The notes beneath the pieces are model-generated. The model did no database searches. It was not told the origin of the DNA and worked only from the letters and a program-made list of their open reading frames with translations. From NCBI GenBank assembly GCA_025462835.1, contig JAOAPH010000039.1:1-64000 (forward strand): a stretch of DNA of 64,000 bases, in the 5' to 3' direction. Positions 25,940 through 34,410 of the stretch are shown here, one piece after another; position 1 is the stretch's first letter, and each line of letters begins with the position of its first letter. Source of the DNA: Candidatus Angelobacter sp. (GTDB lineage Bacteria; Acidobacteriota; Terriglobia; Terriglobales; Acidobacteriaceae). Position numbers and translations under genes: made by a program.

Positions 25940-28900
25940 CTAATCCACTGAAGTGATCGTCTCCGGTTGCATGAGCACAAAGATGCACTCGCCGCTGCTC
26001 GCGGTGCAAGAAACCATCCCGCGACGCACGATCTTCGTTGGTGTCTCGTCAGGGAAGATGTTGCCAAAGTTGAGGGCGTCGAGCTTCGCGCTATAGCTCT
26101 TCAACTCGTCACTTCCCGAGATGAACTTCACGCCTTCCACCTTACCCGGCGATAGAACAACCAGGAAATCCGCTGACACAGATTTATTCAACAGCTTGCC
26201 CAGCGAATAGGTGCGATCCTTCGAGAGATCGGCGCGATGCATCTCAACTATTTCGCTAGTCTTCTTATTCTCTCCAATGAGGGCAGCCAGCCTGTCCTTA
26301 GTCTCGTTCACGGGACGATTGCCGGAGAGCGCTTCGGCATAGAGTTTCACGGCGTCGTCTTTGCGTCCCTTTTTCTCAGAGATCTGTGCGAGGTGATCGC
26401 CCACTTCACCGCCTTGCGTGAGGTACCAGGAAGCGCGGATATATTTTTCGGCTTTTTCGATGTCGCCGCGCTTGAAGGCGACCCATCCTAGAGTGTCCCA
26501 ATAGGAACCGAGCGCCATCACTCCCGCCATATCGCGCATGGACAGACGATCGACGGAAACGTTGCGCAACGAACTCGCAACCGACGAGACTGCGGATTCC
26601 GCATACTGCTGCGCGCGGTCAAGATTGCTGCCGTTGTTGGCCAATTCGTAGGCGATGTTGTTCCACAGCAGCGGATTGGGCTGGAGTTCCAGCGCTTTGT
26701 CGAATGATTCGATTGCTTCCTTGTCGCGCTTCATACCCAGATAAGCGCGACCTAGGTTTGCATGAAGGAATCCATTTTCCGCGTCGAGAGAAACGGCCTT
26801 TTCGTTTTCCTCTACGGCTTCGGGATACTTCTTCAACTCAAGGTAGAGTTCGCCGAGGCTGGCGTGAGCGTTGCGATCCAGCGGATTGATCTCCAATTGC
26901 TTCTGATACGGCTGGATCGCATCTTCAAGGCGTCGCTGGTTCCAGAGCGCCCGCGCCAGATTGTTGTAGGCAAATTCGTCGAAGGCATTGTTGGCAATCT
27001 GCTTGCGATAAGCCGCCTCCGCCTCAGTAAACTCACGCAATCCCATGTGGGCATCGCCCAGCATGTTCCAAATCTGCTTGTTTTTTGGTTCTTTCTCTGC
27101 AACCCGCGTCAAGAGCGAAAGCGCGACTTTGTAATTCTGGTTCTGCATGGCGTCGCGAGCGGAATCGATGAGTTCTTCCACCTTGATGTCCTTGGGCAGT
27201 TCCGGCGTGCCTGACGCTGCATTCAGACTCTCAACGTGCATCTTCTGCTGCTCGTCCGCACGCACGCTACGGGAAAAAGCCAGGTAATCAGCGCGGCGCG
27301 TGGGCGGGATCTCGCGCATCTTCGTCGACATGGTGCGCTCAGCCGTCAGAGTTTGGCCATCAACTTTATATTTGGATCCGTATTCGGCGTAGTCGCGCTT
27401 CACATTGATGGGAACCGGAGTCCGCAACTTGTATCCTGCGGGCAAAGCCAGCTTGAGCGTGATCTTTAGGTCGTATGGCGAGCCAAGGTCGATCGGTTTC
27501 TCCACTTTGGGTTCGGCCTTTGTCGAAGTTGAGACCTTGGAGTCGTCATCCGCGTCATCATCGCTATCGTCTTTGGTTGCATCACCGGTTTCGTCGTCAT
27601 CTCTTCCCCCGGAACTCAGCCCGACTCGCGGCAATGGCAGCTCCAACTCAGAGGTCTTGTTGGACCACAAAAGAAAATTCGGACGCGAGACATCAAAGCT
27701 GATCTGCAAGGGCACGTGCGTGTTGGTAAGGTTCTCGACTTTTACTTCGCTAACCTCGCCGCCGATGCCGGAGGTGTAGGCAACGTACTGGCCAACTTCT
27801 TTCCATTTATTTTGCGGTACCGAGCGGAAGATCGCGCGCATGGCAAGCTCGACATCGCCGCGGAAAACGCCTTTTACCGTCGCCTTGAGTTTGCCCAAAT
27901 CGCTAACGGTGCCTTCCAGAGTGAAGTCCTGCTTGCCTGGGAATGGCGGGTCGGATGGCGTTTCCACCAATCGCGAAGGGCCATCAAGGGCTGCAAGAAG
28001 CGCTTTCTTCTTTCGGATGTTGTAGGAGAGCAATCCAAAGGGCGCGATCTCGGTCGTGGTGTCTGCCCAGAGTACGTCTTCAGATTTCCCCTCCGCAGAC
28101 TTTTTCTGGATCAAGCTGATGACGTGATCAAACTGTGATGGCGACGGCACCTCCGGATCGAGCTTGCGCGATGATCCGATGAGCACCGGCTGCACCGTAT
28201 ATCCGGCGGCCTTCATCATGGTGCTGAACAAAGTGTGTTTGTCTTTGCAATCGCCGTACTTGTTGGCAAAGATGTCTTCCGCAGTGTGCGGCTGGTAGCG
28301 TCCCACGCCGAATGACAGACTCACGTAGCGGTATTCCTGAGCGACAAAATCGTAGATAGCGGTGATCTTCTCTTCGTCCGTCTTTGCGTCGCGGGTGAGT
28401 TCGGCCACTTTAGCGCGCACGGTTGGCGACGCTTCCATCTGGGTCCGCTGCAAACTCGCGTACCAGGAGCCCAGCTCATTCCAATCGTGGAAGGTGGTGA
28501 GCTGAATATCAGGAACATAGTCCTCGCGCGCCTGGCGGCGCTTTTTCTTTTTCAGCTCTTCATCAGACTCGCGCTTCAAGTAGTTGCTGGTCCAGCGGTA
28601 GATCTTGCGATCGCCTTGCTCGGTGATCTTGGGAGCGAAGTCGGGCTTGTTCTTTAGCTTCACTTCGCGATCTTTGGGCAGGTTGACTTCGAACTGCTCG
28701 TCCAGCGAAATAATGTCCTTGTTGAAGGTGTGCTCAAACCAGAAATGCTTGGGGATGAGCGGCGAGAATATCTGCGTCTTAATCTGGTATTCCAAGGTGT
28801 CGCCGGGTCGCAGCGCAGCGACGGTCACATGACGCTCGCGATAATCGGTGTAGCTGGGCGCCTCGCGTTCGATCTGCGAAGGCACATCCTGAAAATTATC

Positions 28901-29308
28901 AGCGGAAGCGTTGACAACGGTGCCATCGGGTTTGCGCACGCGCAGGTAAACAACCTCAAGCTTTTCATTCGCGGAGTTGTATCCGAAGATCAGTTGTCCT
29001 AACTGCTGCACGCCGGCTTGGGTCTGCACGCGGAATCGCGCGGTGATGGAGTTGTATCCGGTGCCATCATTCTCGAAGTGATATTCGCGACGGAGTTGCT
29101 CGAGCACCAACGCCTCTTGCGAGTAATCGGGCGCTTCAGTTTTCTTTGCCGAATCACCGGCCTCTGACTTCTTTGAGCCTGATTTTGATTTGGCCGATCT
29201 CGAAGGGCTATCGGGAAGTGACGTCTCCGGTTTCTGGGCGCAAACAGAAGCAATCAAGGCAAAGACAACCACAAGGGACGCGAACGGACGCAAGACGGAT
29301 GGGTACAT
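25940..29308 (-). CDS. Large exported DUF3857 + transglutaminase + TPR protein
   Basis: The 1122-aa protein has a signal peptide (MYPSVLRPFASLVVVFALIASVCA), then DUF3857 (about residues 60-240), a transglutaminase-like domain around 300-400 with a catalytic-type Cys in NKYGDCKDKHTLF near residue 350, an acidic Asp-rich linker near 580-600, and a long TPR array (about residues 700-980). Such combinations occur in Bacteroidetes and Acidobacteria and are thought to act in the periplasm, with unknown substrate. ATG 29308 was chosen because the signal peptide starts there, while the frame upstream only opens with TTG. Racemase, nitroreductase and DinB follow. Confidence 0.88.
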   Translation of the reverse strand: MYPSVLRPFASLVVVFALIASVCAQKPETSLPDSPSRSAKSKSGSKKSEAGDSAKKTEAPDYSQEALVLEQLRREYHFENDGTGYNSITARFRVQTQAGVQQLGQLIFGYNSANEKLEVVYLRVRKPDGTVVNASADNFQDVPSQIEREAPSYTDYRERHVTVAALRPGDTLEYQIKTQIFSPLIPKHFWFEHTFNKDIISLDEQFEVNLPKDREVKLKNKPDFAPKITEQGDRKIYRWTSNYLKRESDEELKKKKRRQAREDYVPDIQLTTFHDWNELGSWYASLQRTQMEASPTVRAKVAELTRDAKTDEEKITAIYDFVAQEYRYVSLSFGVGRYQPHTAEDIFANKYGDCKDKHTLFSTMMKAAGYTVQPVLIGSSRKLDPEVPSPSQFDHVISLIQKKSAEGKSEDVLWADTTTEIAPFGLLSYNIRKKKALLAALDGPSRLVETPSDPPFPGKQDFTLEGTVSDLGKLKATVKGVFRGDVELAMRAIFRSVPQNKWKEVGQYVAYTSGIGGEVSEVKVENLTNTHVPLQISFDVSRPNFLLWSNKTSELELPLPRVGLSSGGRDDDETGDATKDDSDDDADDDSKVSTSTKAEPKVEKPIDLGSPYDLKITLKLALPAGYKLRTPVPINVKRDYAEYGSKYKVDGQTLTAERTMSTKMREIPPTRRADYLAFSRSVRADEQQKMHVESLNAASGTPELPKDIKVEELIDSARDAMQNQNYKVALSLLTRVAEKEPKNKQIWNMLGDAHMGLREFTEAEAAYRKQIANNAFDEFAYNNLARALWNQRRLEDAIQPYQKQLEINPLDRNAHASLGELYLELKKYPEAVEENEKAVSLDAENGFLHANLGRAYLGMKRDKEAIESFDKALELQPNPLLWNNIAYELANNGSNLDRAQQYAESAVSSVASSLRNVSVDRLSMRDMAGVMALGSYWDTLGWVAFKRGDIEKAEKYIRASWYLTQGGEVGDHLAQISEKKGRKDDAVKLYAEALSGNRPVNETKDRLAALIGENKKTSEIVEMHRADLSKDRTYSLGKLLNKSVSADFLVVLSPGKVEGVKFISGSDELKSYSAKLDALNFGNIFPDETPTKIVRRGMVSCTASSGECIFVLMQPETITSVD

Positions 29309-29430
29309 ACGTCCATTGTGAATCCAGAGATGCTGCCGTGGCAAATCGCAACAGGCTTAGCCATGGGAAACCGGCAACCTAGGAATCTGATAGGTTATTA
29401 CGGTAAATACCGGAAAATTGAGGTGAACAC

Positions 29431-30492
29431 ATGAGTTCGCTCGTTGAAAAAGCAATTCGCGCGACAGGAGTAGGATATGAGGCTTCGCCGCAACCGTCTC
29501 CACAACTCTTCTTCGATACCATCAGCGCCTACCAACGTACCGAAGCGCTGAAATCGGCGATCGAGCTTGACTTGTTTACGGCCATCGATAATGGGCATAA
29601 CACGGCAGCTTCGTTGGGCAAGCATCTGGGAGCAGCCGAGCGAGGTGTGCGCATTCTTGCTGATTACCTGACGATGGTTGGGTTCCTCACGAAGCAAGGT
29701 TCGACATACGCGTTAACGCCGGATTCCGCGATGTTTCTGAGTCGCAACTCGCCCGCGTGTCTCAACTCGGCGGTGCGGTTCCTGGGTTCGCCGATATTTG
29801 CCGACCATTTCAAGAACTTGACCGCCGCAATCCGTAAAGGCGGAACGGTCGTCGACAAAGATGGCTCGATTGCGCCTGAACATCCGATGTGGGTGGACTT
29901 TGCCCGAGGCATGGCGCCAATGATGCAATTGCCGGCGCAGATGATCGCGCAAGTGCTGAAAGCCGAGGAGGGCAAGGAAATGAAGGTGTTGGACATCGCC
30001 GCTGGGCACGGCACTTTCGGAATCACCATCGCAAAGAAGAATCCCAACGCCAAGATTGCCGCCGTGGACTGGAAGAATGTTCTGGAGGTAGCGAAGGAAA
30101 ACGCTCAGAGTGCCGGGGTTGCGGACCGCTACAGCACAATTGCGGGCAGCGCCTTCGATGTGGATTTCGGTACCGGCTATGACGTTGCGCTGGTCACCAA
30201 TTTCCTGCATCACTTCGACCTAGCTACGAACGAGCGCTTCATGCGCAAGGTCCACGCGGCACTGAAGCCCGGCGGACGCGCAGCGACATTGGAATTCGTG
30301 CCGAATGAAGATCGCGTGTCGCCACCACAGTCAGCGGGCTTTGCGCTGATCATGCTGTCGAATACACCGGCGGGAGACGCGTTCACATTTCCAGAACTCG
30401 ATGGCATGTTGCGAAACGCGGGATTCAGCAAGAACGAACTACATCCGCTGCCGCCCTCACCGGGGAGCGTGGTGGTCTCGACAAAATCATAA
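29431..30492 (+). CDS. SAM-dependent methyltransferase with O-methyltransferase dimerisation domain
   Basis: The 353-aa protein has an N-terminal winged-helix dimerisation domain (about 20-110; YQRTEALKSAIELDLF and LADYLTMVGFL) followed by a Rossmann methyltransferase domain with VLDIAAGHGTFGI (SAM motif I, about 187-199). LKPGGRAATLEF is motif III. This is the domain order of the plant/bacterial O-methyltransferase class that acts on phenols or polyketides; the substrate is unknown. TGAGGTGA precedes ATG 29431 by about 5 nt. Confidence 0.87.
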   Translation: MSSLVEKAIRATGVGYEASPQPSPQLFFDTISAYQRTEALKSAIELDLFTAIDNGHNTAASLGKHLGAAERGVRILADYLTMVGFLTKQGSTYALTPDSAMFLSRNSPACLNSAVRFLGSPIFADHFKNLTAAIRKGGTVVDKDGSIAPEHPMWVDFARGMAPMMQLPAQMIAQVLKAEEGKEMKVLDIAAGHGTFGITIAKKNPNAKIAAVDWKNVLEVAKENAQSAGVADRYSTIAGSAFDVDFGTGYDVALVTNFLHHFDLATNERFMRKVHAALKPGGRAATLEFVPNEDRVSPPQSAGFALIMLSNTPAGDAFTFPELDGMLRNAGFSKNELHPLPPSPGSVVVSTKS

Positions 30493-30522
30493 TCAGAAAA
30501 CCTGCCGGCGCATGCGAGCTGA

Positions 30523-30924
30523 CTATGAACTGGTCGGCCGATAGATACCAGCCACGATCAGTCCCGCAACGATGTTCATGATCAGCTCGTATCCGATCTG
30601 CATGCAAACCACGTTCGCCGGCCAGGGTTGAATTGCGTAGTACACGATGTATTCGCTCACGGAAGTGAGGACCCATACCGCTAATCCGTAACGAATGCCT
30701 TGTCCTAGCCAAGGGCGTGAATTCACTCCTTGTGCGTAGATCCAGACAAAGGCCAAGGAGAAAAAGAAGAACGCGAGCATTAAGAAAGGAGCGTGCGCCT
30801 GGCCATCAGCGGGAGCGCGCATCAACTGCGGAGTCTGCGCGTAATGCGGTTGAAGCGGCACGCCATGGATCACGAAATTCGCCAGCGAGACGAAAACGAA
30901 CACCGCAATAAACGCAATCACCAT
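30523..30924 (-). CDS. Small integral membrane protein
   Basis: The 133-aa protein has about four hydrophobic segments (VIAFIAVFVFVSLANFVI, FLMLAFFFFSLAFVWIY, ...YGLAVWVLTSVSEYIVYY..., ELIMNIVAGLIVAGIY). No family recognised. ATG 30924 was chosen because it begins the first membrane segment, but the Shine-Dalgarno is weak (TAAAGAGA). It is the last gene of the run starting at the TetR gene, 44 nt after the secreted gene. Confidence 0.62.
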   Translation of the reverse strand: MVIAFIAVFVFVSLANFVIHGVPLQPHYAQTPQLMRAPADGQAHAPFLMLAFFFFSLAFVWIYAQGVNSRPWLGQGIRYGLAVWVLTSVSEYIVYYAIQPWPANVVCMQIGYELIMNIVAGLIVAGIYRPTSS

Positions 30925-30968
30925 TCTCTTTACATTCAGTGCTGCTCTCCTGAATTCGAGATTTGTTT

Positions 30969-31511
30969 TTACTTTTCCCGGGTGTAGTGCAAGTGCAACA
31001 GCTCGGCCCACTTGCCCTCTTTAGGCGCGGACACATTCCATTGGTAAGAATCAGGGGTGTCGCGGACAATCAGAGAGCGAAGCTTGTCTACGCGGCCATT
31101 CATGTGGGCAATGTCGAAATCCTGGGTGAGTGTTTCGCCGACCATTGCCGCAGTGCCCTGCGTGAGGTTGCCTTCATTGTCGCTGTACCAGAAGCTGATC
31201 TGCTTTTTTACCGGGTCCCATGCGTAGATTCCTTCGTAGTGCACCTCGGGCTTGTTGTGCGAGATGAATGTGGTGACGAACTTGATCAGCTGTCCGTTTT
31301 CAGACCAGCGGATACGGTTCTCAATGCGCGTGGTAACAGCGCCTGGTTCGCCCTTGATCTCTGCCACCCATGTCCCGCCAGTAAGCCATGAGATCTGGAT
31401 GAGCGGACTCGGCTCAGGCGGCTTCGGAGTGTTTTGGGCAGAAACCGTGATGCTTGCTAACAGCGCGAACAGGATTGTGCCTGCTAGATGAAGCGGTGCG
31501 AGAGTCTTCAT
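30969..31511 (-). CDS. Secreted DUF1579-like hypothetical protein
   Basis: The 180-aa protein has a signal peptide (MKTLAPLHLAGTILFALLA, cut near SAQ 25) and then about 150 residues of beta-strand-like sequence (WLTGGTWVAEIKGEPGAV, GIYAWDPVKKQISFWYSDNEG, GETLTQDFD) of the type seen in lipocalin-like or DUF1579 proteins. A ligand-binding role in the periplasm is possible. It begins 21 nt after the TetR gene on the same strand, so it is a likely target of that regulator. Confidence 0.72.
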   Translation of the reverse strand: MKTLAPLHLAGTILFALLASITVSAQNTPKPPEPSPLIQISWLTGGTWVAEIKGEPGAVTTRIENRIRWSENGQLIKFVTTFISHNKPEVHYEGIYAWDPVKKQISFWYSDNEGNLTQGTAAMVGETLTQDFDIAHMNGRVDKLRSLIVRDTPDSYQWNVSAPKEGKWAELLHLHYTREK

Positions 31512-31532
31512 GTCGATCTCTCTTTCTTCTGG

Positions 31533-32165
31533 TTACTGCACGCTGCTGGGGTGTTCGCCGGTCAACAGATAAAAGTAAGTTCGCAGCTGACGGACGCCGG
31601 CGTCGAAGGGTTCGAGACTTTGCTGCGCACGAGATTGCATGACCCCGCCCTCCATGACTGTGAGCACGAAGGTAGCGACTTCATTGCGGTCCAGCTTCTC
31701 GGGCAGTCGCGGGCCGGCTTCCTCCAAGAACTTGCGCACCCATTGGCGCCAGTCCTCGAAGTTCTTGGCCAGTTTCTCGCGCGCACGGGGAAGGCTGTCA
31801 CCGAGTTCCAGGGTGAGATTGCCGATCGGACAACCGTAAGTACAACCAGTCGCCACCAGTGCTTTGCGATATCCATCCAAAAGCGCAAATACCCGCTCAA
31901 TGGGGTCGCTGATGTGGGCGATGATCGGCTCGATCAGCTGCGGAAAGAGGTTCTCCATGTACCAATCAAGGACCGCGAGCAGCAGCTCTTCTTTGGTCTT
32001 GAAAAAATAATAGAGGCTGCCGGAGTTGACCTCCGCCTTTTTGACAATCTCCGCCAAGGAAGTGGCTTCGTATCCGCGAGACCAGAAGAGATCACGGGCA
32101 GCAATAATCAGACGGTCTTTGGTGGGGACATCAGTGGATGTGCCTGATTTTGCTGGACGTTCCAT
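31533..32165 (-). CDS. TetR/AcrR-family transcriptional regulator
   Basis: The 210-aa protein has the TetR helix-turn-helix at the N-terminus (KDRLIIAARDLFWSRGYEAT-SLAEIVKKAEVNSGSLYYFFKTKEELL, residues 16-62), with a ligand-binding helical part after it (CTYGCPIGNLTLELGD) that matches the TetR_C type of tetracycline/fatty-acid responsive regulators. The start codon is flanked directly by a 20-bp inverted repeat (32166-32185), so autoregulation is very likely. The secreted and membrane genes follow in the same direction. Confidence 0.9.
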   Translation of the reverse strand: MERPAKSGTSTDVPTKDRLIIAARDLFWSRGYEATSLAEIVKKAEVNSGSLYYFFKTKEELLLAVLDWYMENLFPQLIEPIIAHISDPIERVFALLDGYRKALVATGCTYGCPIGNLTLELGDSLPRAREKLAKNFEDWRQWVRKFLEEAGPRLPEKLDRNEVATFVLTVMEGGVMQSRAQQSLEPFDAGVRQLRTYFYLLTGEHPSSVQ

Positions 32166-32185
32166 TTAGTTAGTCAACCAACTAA
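32166..32185 (-). promoter_or_regulatory. Probable TetR operator
   Basis: The two 10-nt halves TTAGTTAGTC and AACCAACTAA are inverted repeats at 8 of 10 positions (TTAGTT-x-GT). They touch the start codon of the TetR gene, the typical autoregulatory location. Confidence 0.75.
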
Positions 32186-32232
32186 GTAAATCACGCGTGC
32201 AAACGTAAAGCAAGGAGGTTGTGCAAAAGAAA

Positions 32233-33291
32233 TTAGACGGTGACGGAAATGAGCGGCTTCGTCCTATCCACCACTTGGCCGATTCTCTCTGCGGCTACGC
32301 CGCTTTCTTTCAGCGCAGATACCAAGGAATCCGCCTCCGCCTCTGCTACTGAGACAAAGAGTCCCCCAGCGGTTTGAGGATCGAAGAGGAGTTTATAGAG
32401 GTCGTCGGGAATGCCTGGCGCGAACTCGGCCACGCAGGCGGCGAAATCGATATTGGAATTCAATCCGCCGGGGATGAATCCACTGCGGATACATTCGAGC
32501 GCGCCTTCAAGCGCGGGAATTTTTCCCGCATGTATGCGCAAGCTGACATTGCTGGCTAGCGCCATCTCCCGCGCGTGTCCGATCAGGCCGAAGCCAGTGA
32601 TGTCCGTAACCGCGTGAACACTGGACTGAAATCGCGGACCGGTAATCACCTCGGCTGCGGCCTTGTTCAGCGCGGTCATGGAACGCGTAGCTGCTTCGAT
32701 CCATTCTTGCTTGGCTTCGCCGCGTTTGATCCCCGTCGATATCACGCCCGTGCCGAGCGGCTTGGTCAAAATCAGCGCATCGCCTGGGTTCGCTCCCGAA
32801 TTCGCCAGGACACGATCGGGATGAATGCTTCCAGTCACGGCGTATCCGAACTTGATCTCCGGATCGCGAATACTGTGGCCGCCGATGACGGTGCATCCCG
32901 CCTCCACCATTTTCGAAAGACCGCCAGCAAGGATCTGTTCGAGGATGGCGAGGTCTTCCTTTTCCGGAAAGCAGACCATCGCGAGCGCGCTCATGGGACG
33001 ACCGCCCATGGCGTAGACATCGCTTAGGGCGTTGACCGCGGCGATCTGTCCAAAGGTGTACGGATCATCGACGACAGGAGTGAAGAAGTCGACAGTCTGC
33101 ACCAACGCCGTGTCGGCTGAAATTTTATACACTCCGGCGTCGTCGGCTTTATCGAAGCCAACCAGTACGTTCGGGTCATGTTGCCGGGCTAATTTCCCAA
33201 GCACCGCGTCCAGCGCCGCCGGACTCAGTTTGCTCGCTCAACCCGCGGCTTTCACATGCTCCGTCAACCGGATTGGTTTGGTGGCTGTCAC
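32233..33291 (-). CDS. selD: Selenide, water dikinase SelD with selenocysteine at the active site
   Basis: Reading from GTG 33291 gives 352 residues, with an in-frame TGA at codon 18 (33240-33238) in EHVKAAG-U-ASKLSPAALDAVL. That residue is the catalytic Cys/Sec of SelD, so TGA encodes selenocysteine and the protein is itself a selenoprotein (autocatalytic use of its product in Sec-tRNA synthesis). Downstream GFDKADDAGVYKI and GGHSIRDPEIKFGYAVTG are normal SelD blocks. A 7-bp hairpin fits the bacterial SECIS. A TATAGA box 8 nt before the GTG suggests a leaderless mRNA. Starting at the first later candidate (33204) would drop the active site. No selA, selB or tRNA-Sec in the window. Confidence 0.92.
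33208..33224 (-). promoter_or_regulatory. Putative bacterial SECIS hairpin for selD
   Basis: On the minus strand the 17-nt stretch GTCCGGCGGCGCTGGAC folds into a 7-bp stem (one G-U) with a GGC loop. The stem begins 13 nt after the UGA and the loop G is about 21 nt from it, which fits the spacing known for bacterial SECIS elements (loop guanine, 16-37 nt). Confidence 0.7.
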
Positions 33292-33299
33292 CCAGCCAT

Positions 33300-33305
33300 T
33301 CTATA
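33300..33305 (-). promoter_or_regulatory. -10-like box of selD
   Basis: TATAGA on the minus strand ends 8 nt before the GTG start of selD. No Shine-Dalgarno is visible. Confidence 0.5.
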
Positions 33306-33317
33306 GGACACTGAAGA

Positions 33318-33848
33318 TTACTTCGTGGTGACCACGGTGATGCGCAGGTCAGGAAACTGGCGATTCCAGTCGGTGGAGATGTGTTCGAAACTCAGACGAA
33401 ACTCGCGCGTCTCCCCCGGTTTAATGGGGGCAACGGCCACGTCGACGGCGGGCTCTCTCCGCTGGACGATCCACAAAGGCTCAGTCTGCCGCTGCACTAC
33501 TTGACCCAGTGAATTCTTGAATGTGACTTCCACCGTAGCCCCGGCCACGGTCTTGTCGCCGGTGTTGGTTATATTGCCTTCGATATAGGTGACCTCGCCG
33601 CCGAGCATGTTTTCCGCGGCTGACATGCTCCCGTCGGAAATCTTCAGTTGTGAGGCATAGGGATCGGCCGCCGCCGCCGATTCCATCACATCAGGTTGGG
33701 CGGACTGCCGGGTCTCCGACTTTCGGCTGGAATAGATCAACGCGCCGATGATCGCGATGATGATCAGGAAACCGATCGCAAGGCCAAGCCATGGGCCTCG
33801 TGGTTCCTCAGCCTTCGGCTCATCTGGCAACAAACGCGGTTCTTCCAT
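33318..33848 (-). CDS. Single-pass membrane protein with FxLYD-like outer domain
   Basis: The 176-aa protein has an N-terminal cytoplasmic Pro/Glu-rich stretch, one strong transmembrane helix (WLGLAIGFLIIIAIIGALIY, residues 20-39) and a beta-rich domain after about residue 70 (YIEGNITNTGDKTVAGATVEVTFKN...GETREFRLSFEHI) of the FxLYD/DUF3426 type, often in periplasmic or envelope proteins. Function unknown. The selD gene begins 26 nt downstream on the same strand but seems to have its own -10 box within the gap. Confidence 0.75.
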   Translation of the reverse strand: MEEPRLLPDEPKAEEPRGPWLGLAIGFLIIIAIIGALIYSSRKSETRQSAQPDVMESAAAADPYASQLKISDGSMSAAENMLGGEVTYIEGNITNTGDKTVAGATVEVTFKNSLGQVVQRQTEPLWIVQRREPAVDVAVAPIKPGETREFRLSFEHISTDWNRQFPDLRITVVTTK

Positions 33849-33946
33849 GGTTAGGCAAATTGTACTTCAGGGAAGCGGATTACGGCGTGCAACGGGTCTT
33901 TTCTTGCATCGAAACTTGTGTTATACATTGTCATACAGGAGGTCCT

Positions 33947-34159
33947 ATGTTAGCAGTGCGCTTAGACAGCAAGTTGGAGCAGCAGCTCGAGGAATTAGCA
34001 AAGGTTAAGGGCAGCACTAAGAGCACTCTTGTGCGCCAAGCCGTCGAGCGCCTCTTGGAAGATGAAGAAGATACGGCGCTGGCTGAGATGGCAACAAAGC
34101 GCCTCCGATCGAGCAAGTCGTTGACGAAACTCAGGAAAGAACTTGGCCTGGACCGTTGA
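33947..34159 (+). CDS. Ribbon-helix-helix antitoxin
   Basis: The 70-aa protein reads MLAVRLDSKLEQQLEELAKVKG-STKSTLVRQAVERLLED, the CopG/RHH DNA-binding pattern (strand, then two helices), with a charged tail that would wrap the toxin. CAGGAGGTCCT is a strong Shine-Dalgarno. The downstream RelE-type toxin overlaps the last 17 nt. Upstream TTATACATTGTCATAC is a plausible promoter/operator for autoregulation. Confidence 0.88.
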   Translation: MLAVRLDSKLEQQLEELAKVKGSTKSTLVRQAVERLLEDEEDTALAEMATKRLRSSKSLTKLRKELGLDR

Positions 34160-34409
34160 GGTCGGCGATTTCGCAGAAAAACAACTGCGCAAGCTAGACG
34201 CGCCGGTTCGTGACCGCATTCTCCATTATTTGGCTGACCGTATTCAGGGATGCAAGAACCCCCGCCATTTTGGAGAGTCGCTAAAGGGCAACAAAGCGGG
34301 CTGGTGGCGATATCGTGTTGGTGATTACCGCGTCATCTGCCGGATTCAAGATGAGAAAATAACTGTTCTCGTCCTTGCCATCGGGCATCGCCGGGAGATC
34401 TACCGGTAA
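34143..34409 (+). CDS. RelE/ParE-family toxin
   Basis: The 88-aa protein matches the RelE fold: DFAEKQLRKLDAPVRDRILHYL, then GWWRYRVGDYRVICRIQDEKITVLVLAIGHRREIYR with the Arg/Tyr residues typical of mRNA interferases. It starts at TTG 34143, overlapping the antitoxin stop by 17 nt, so translation should be coupled; no ATG fits. The activity is likely inhibition of translation when free of the antitoxin. Confidence 0.88.
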   Translation: MAWTVEVGDFAEKQLRKLDAPVRDRILHYLADRIQGCKNPRHFGESLKGNKAGWWRYRVGDYRVICRIQDEKITVLVLAIGHRREIYR

Positions 34410-34410
34410 C

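Noticed and set aside
31488-32147. Plus-strand open frame (219 codons) opposite TetR
   Set aside because: Antisense shadow of the TetR gene, which has a clear HTH.
33204-33204. selD as an N-terminally truncated gene starting at 33204
   Set aside because: The conserved SelD N-terminus continues upstream through an in-frame TGA at the Sec position, with a GTG start and SECIS-like hairpin.
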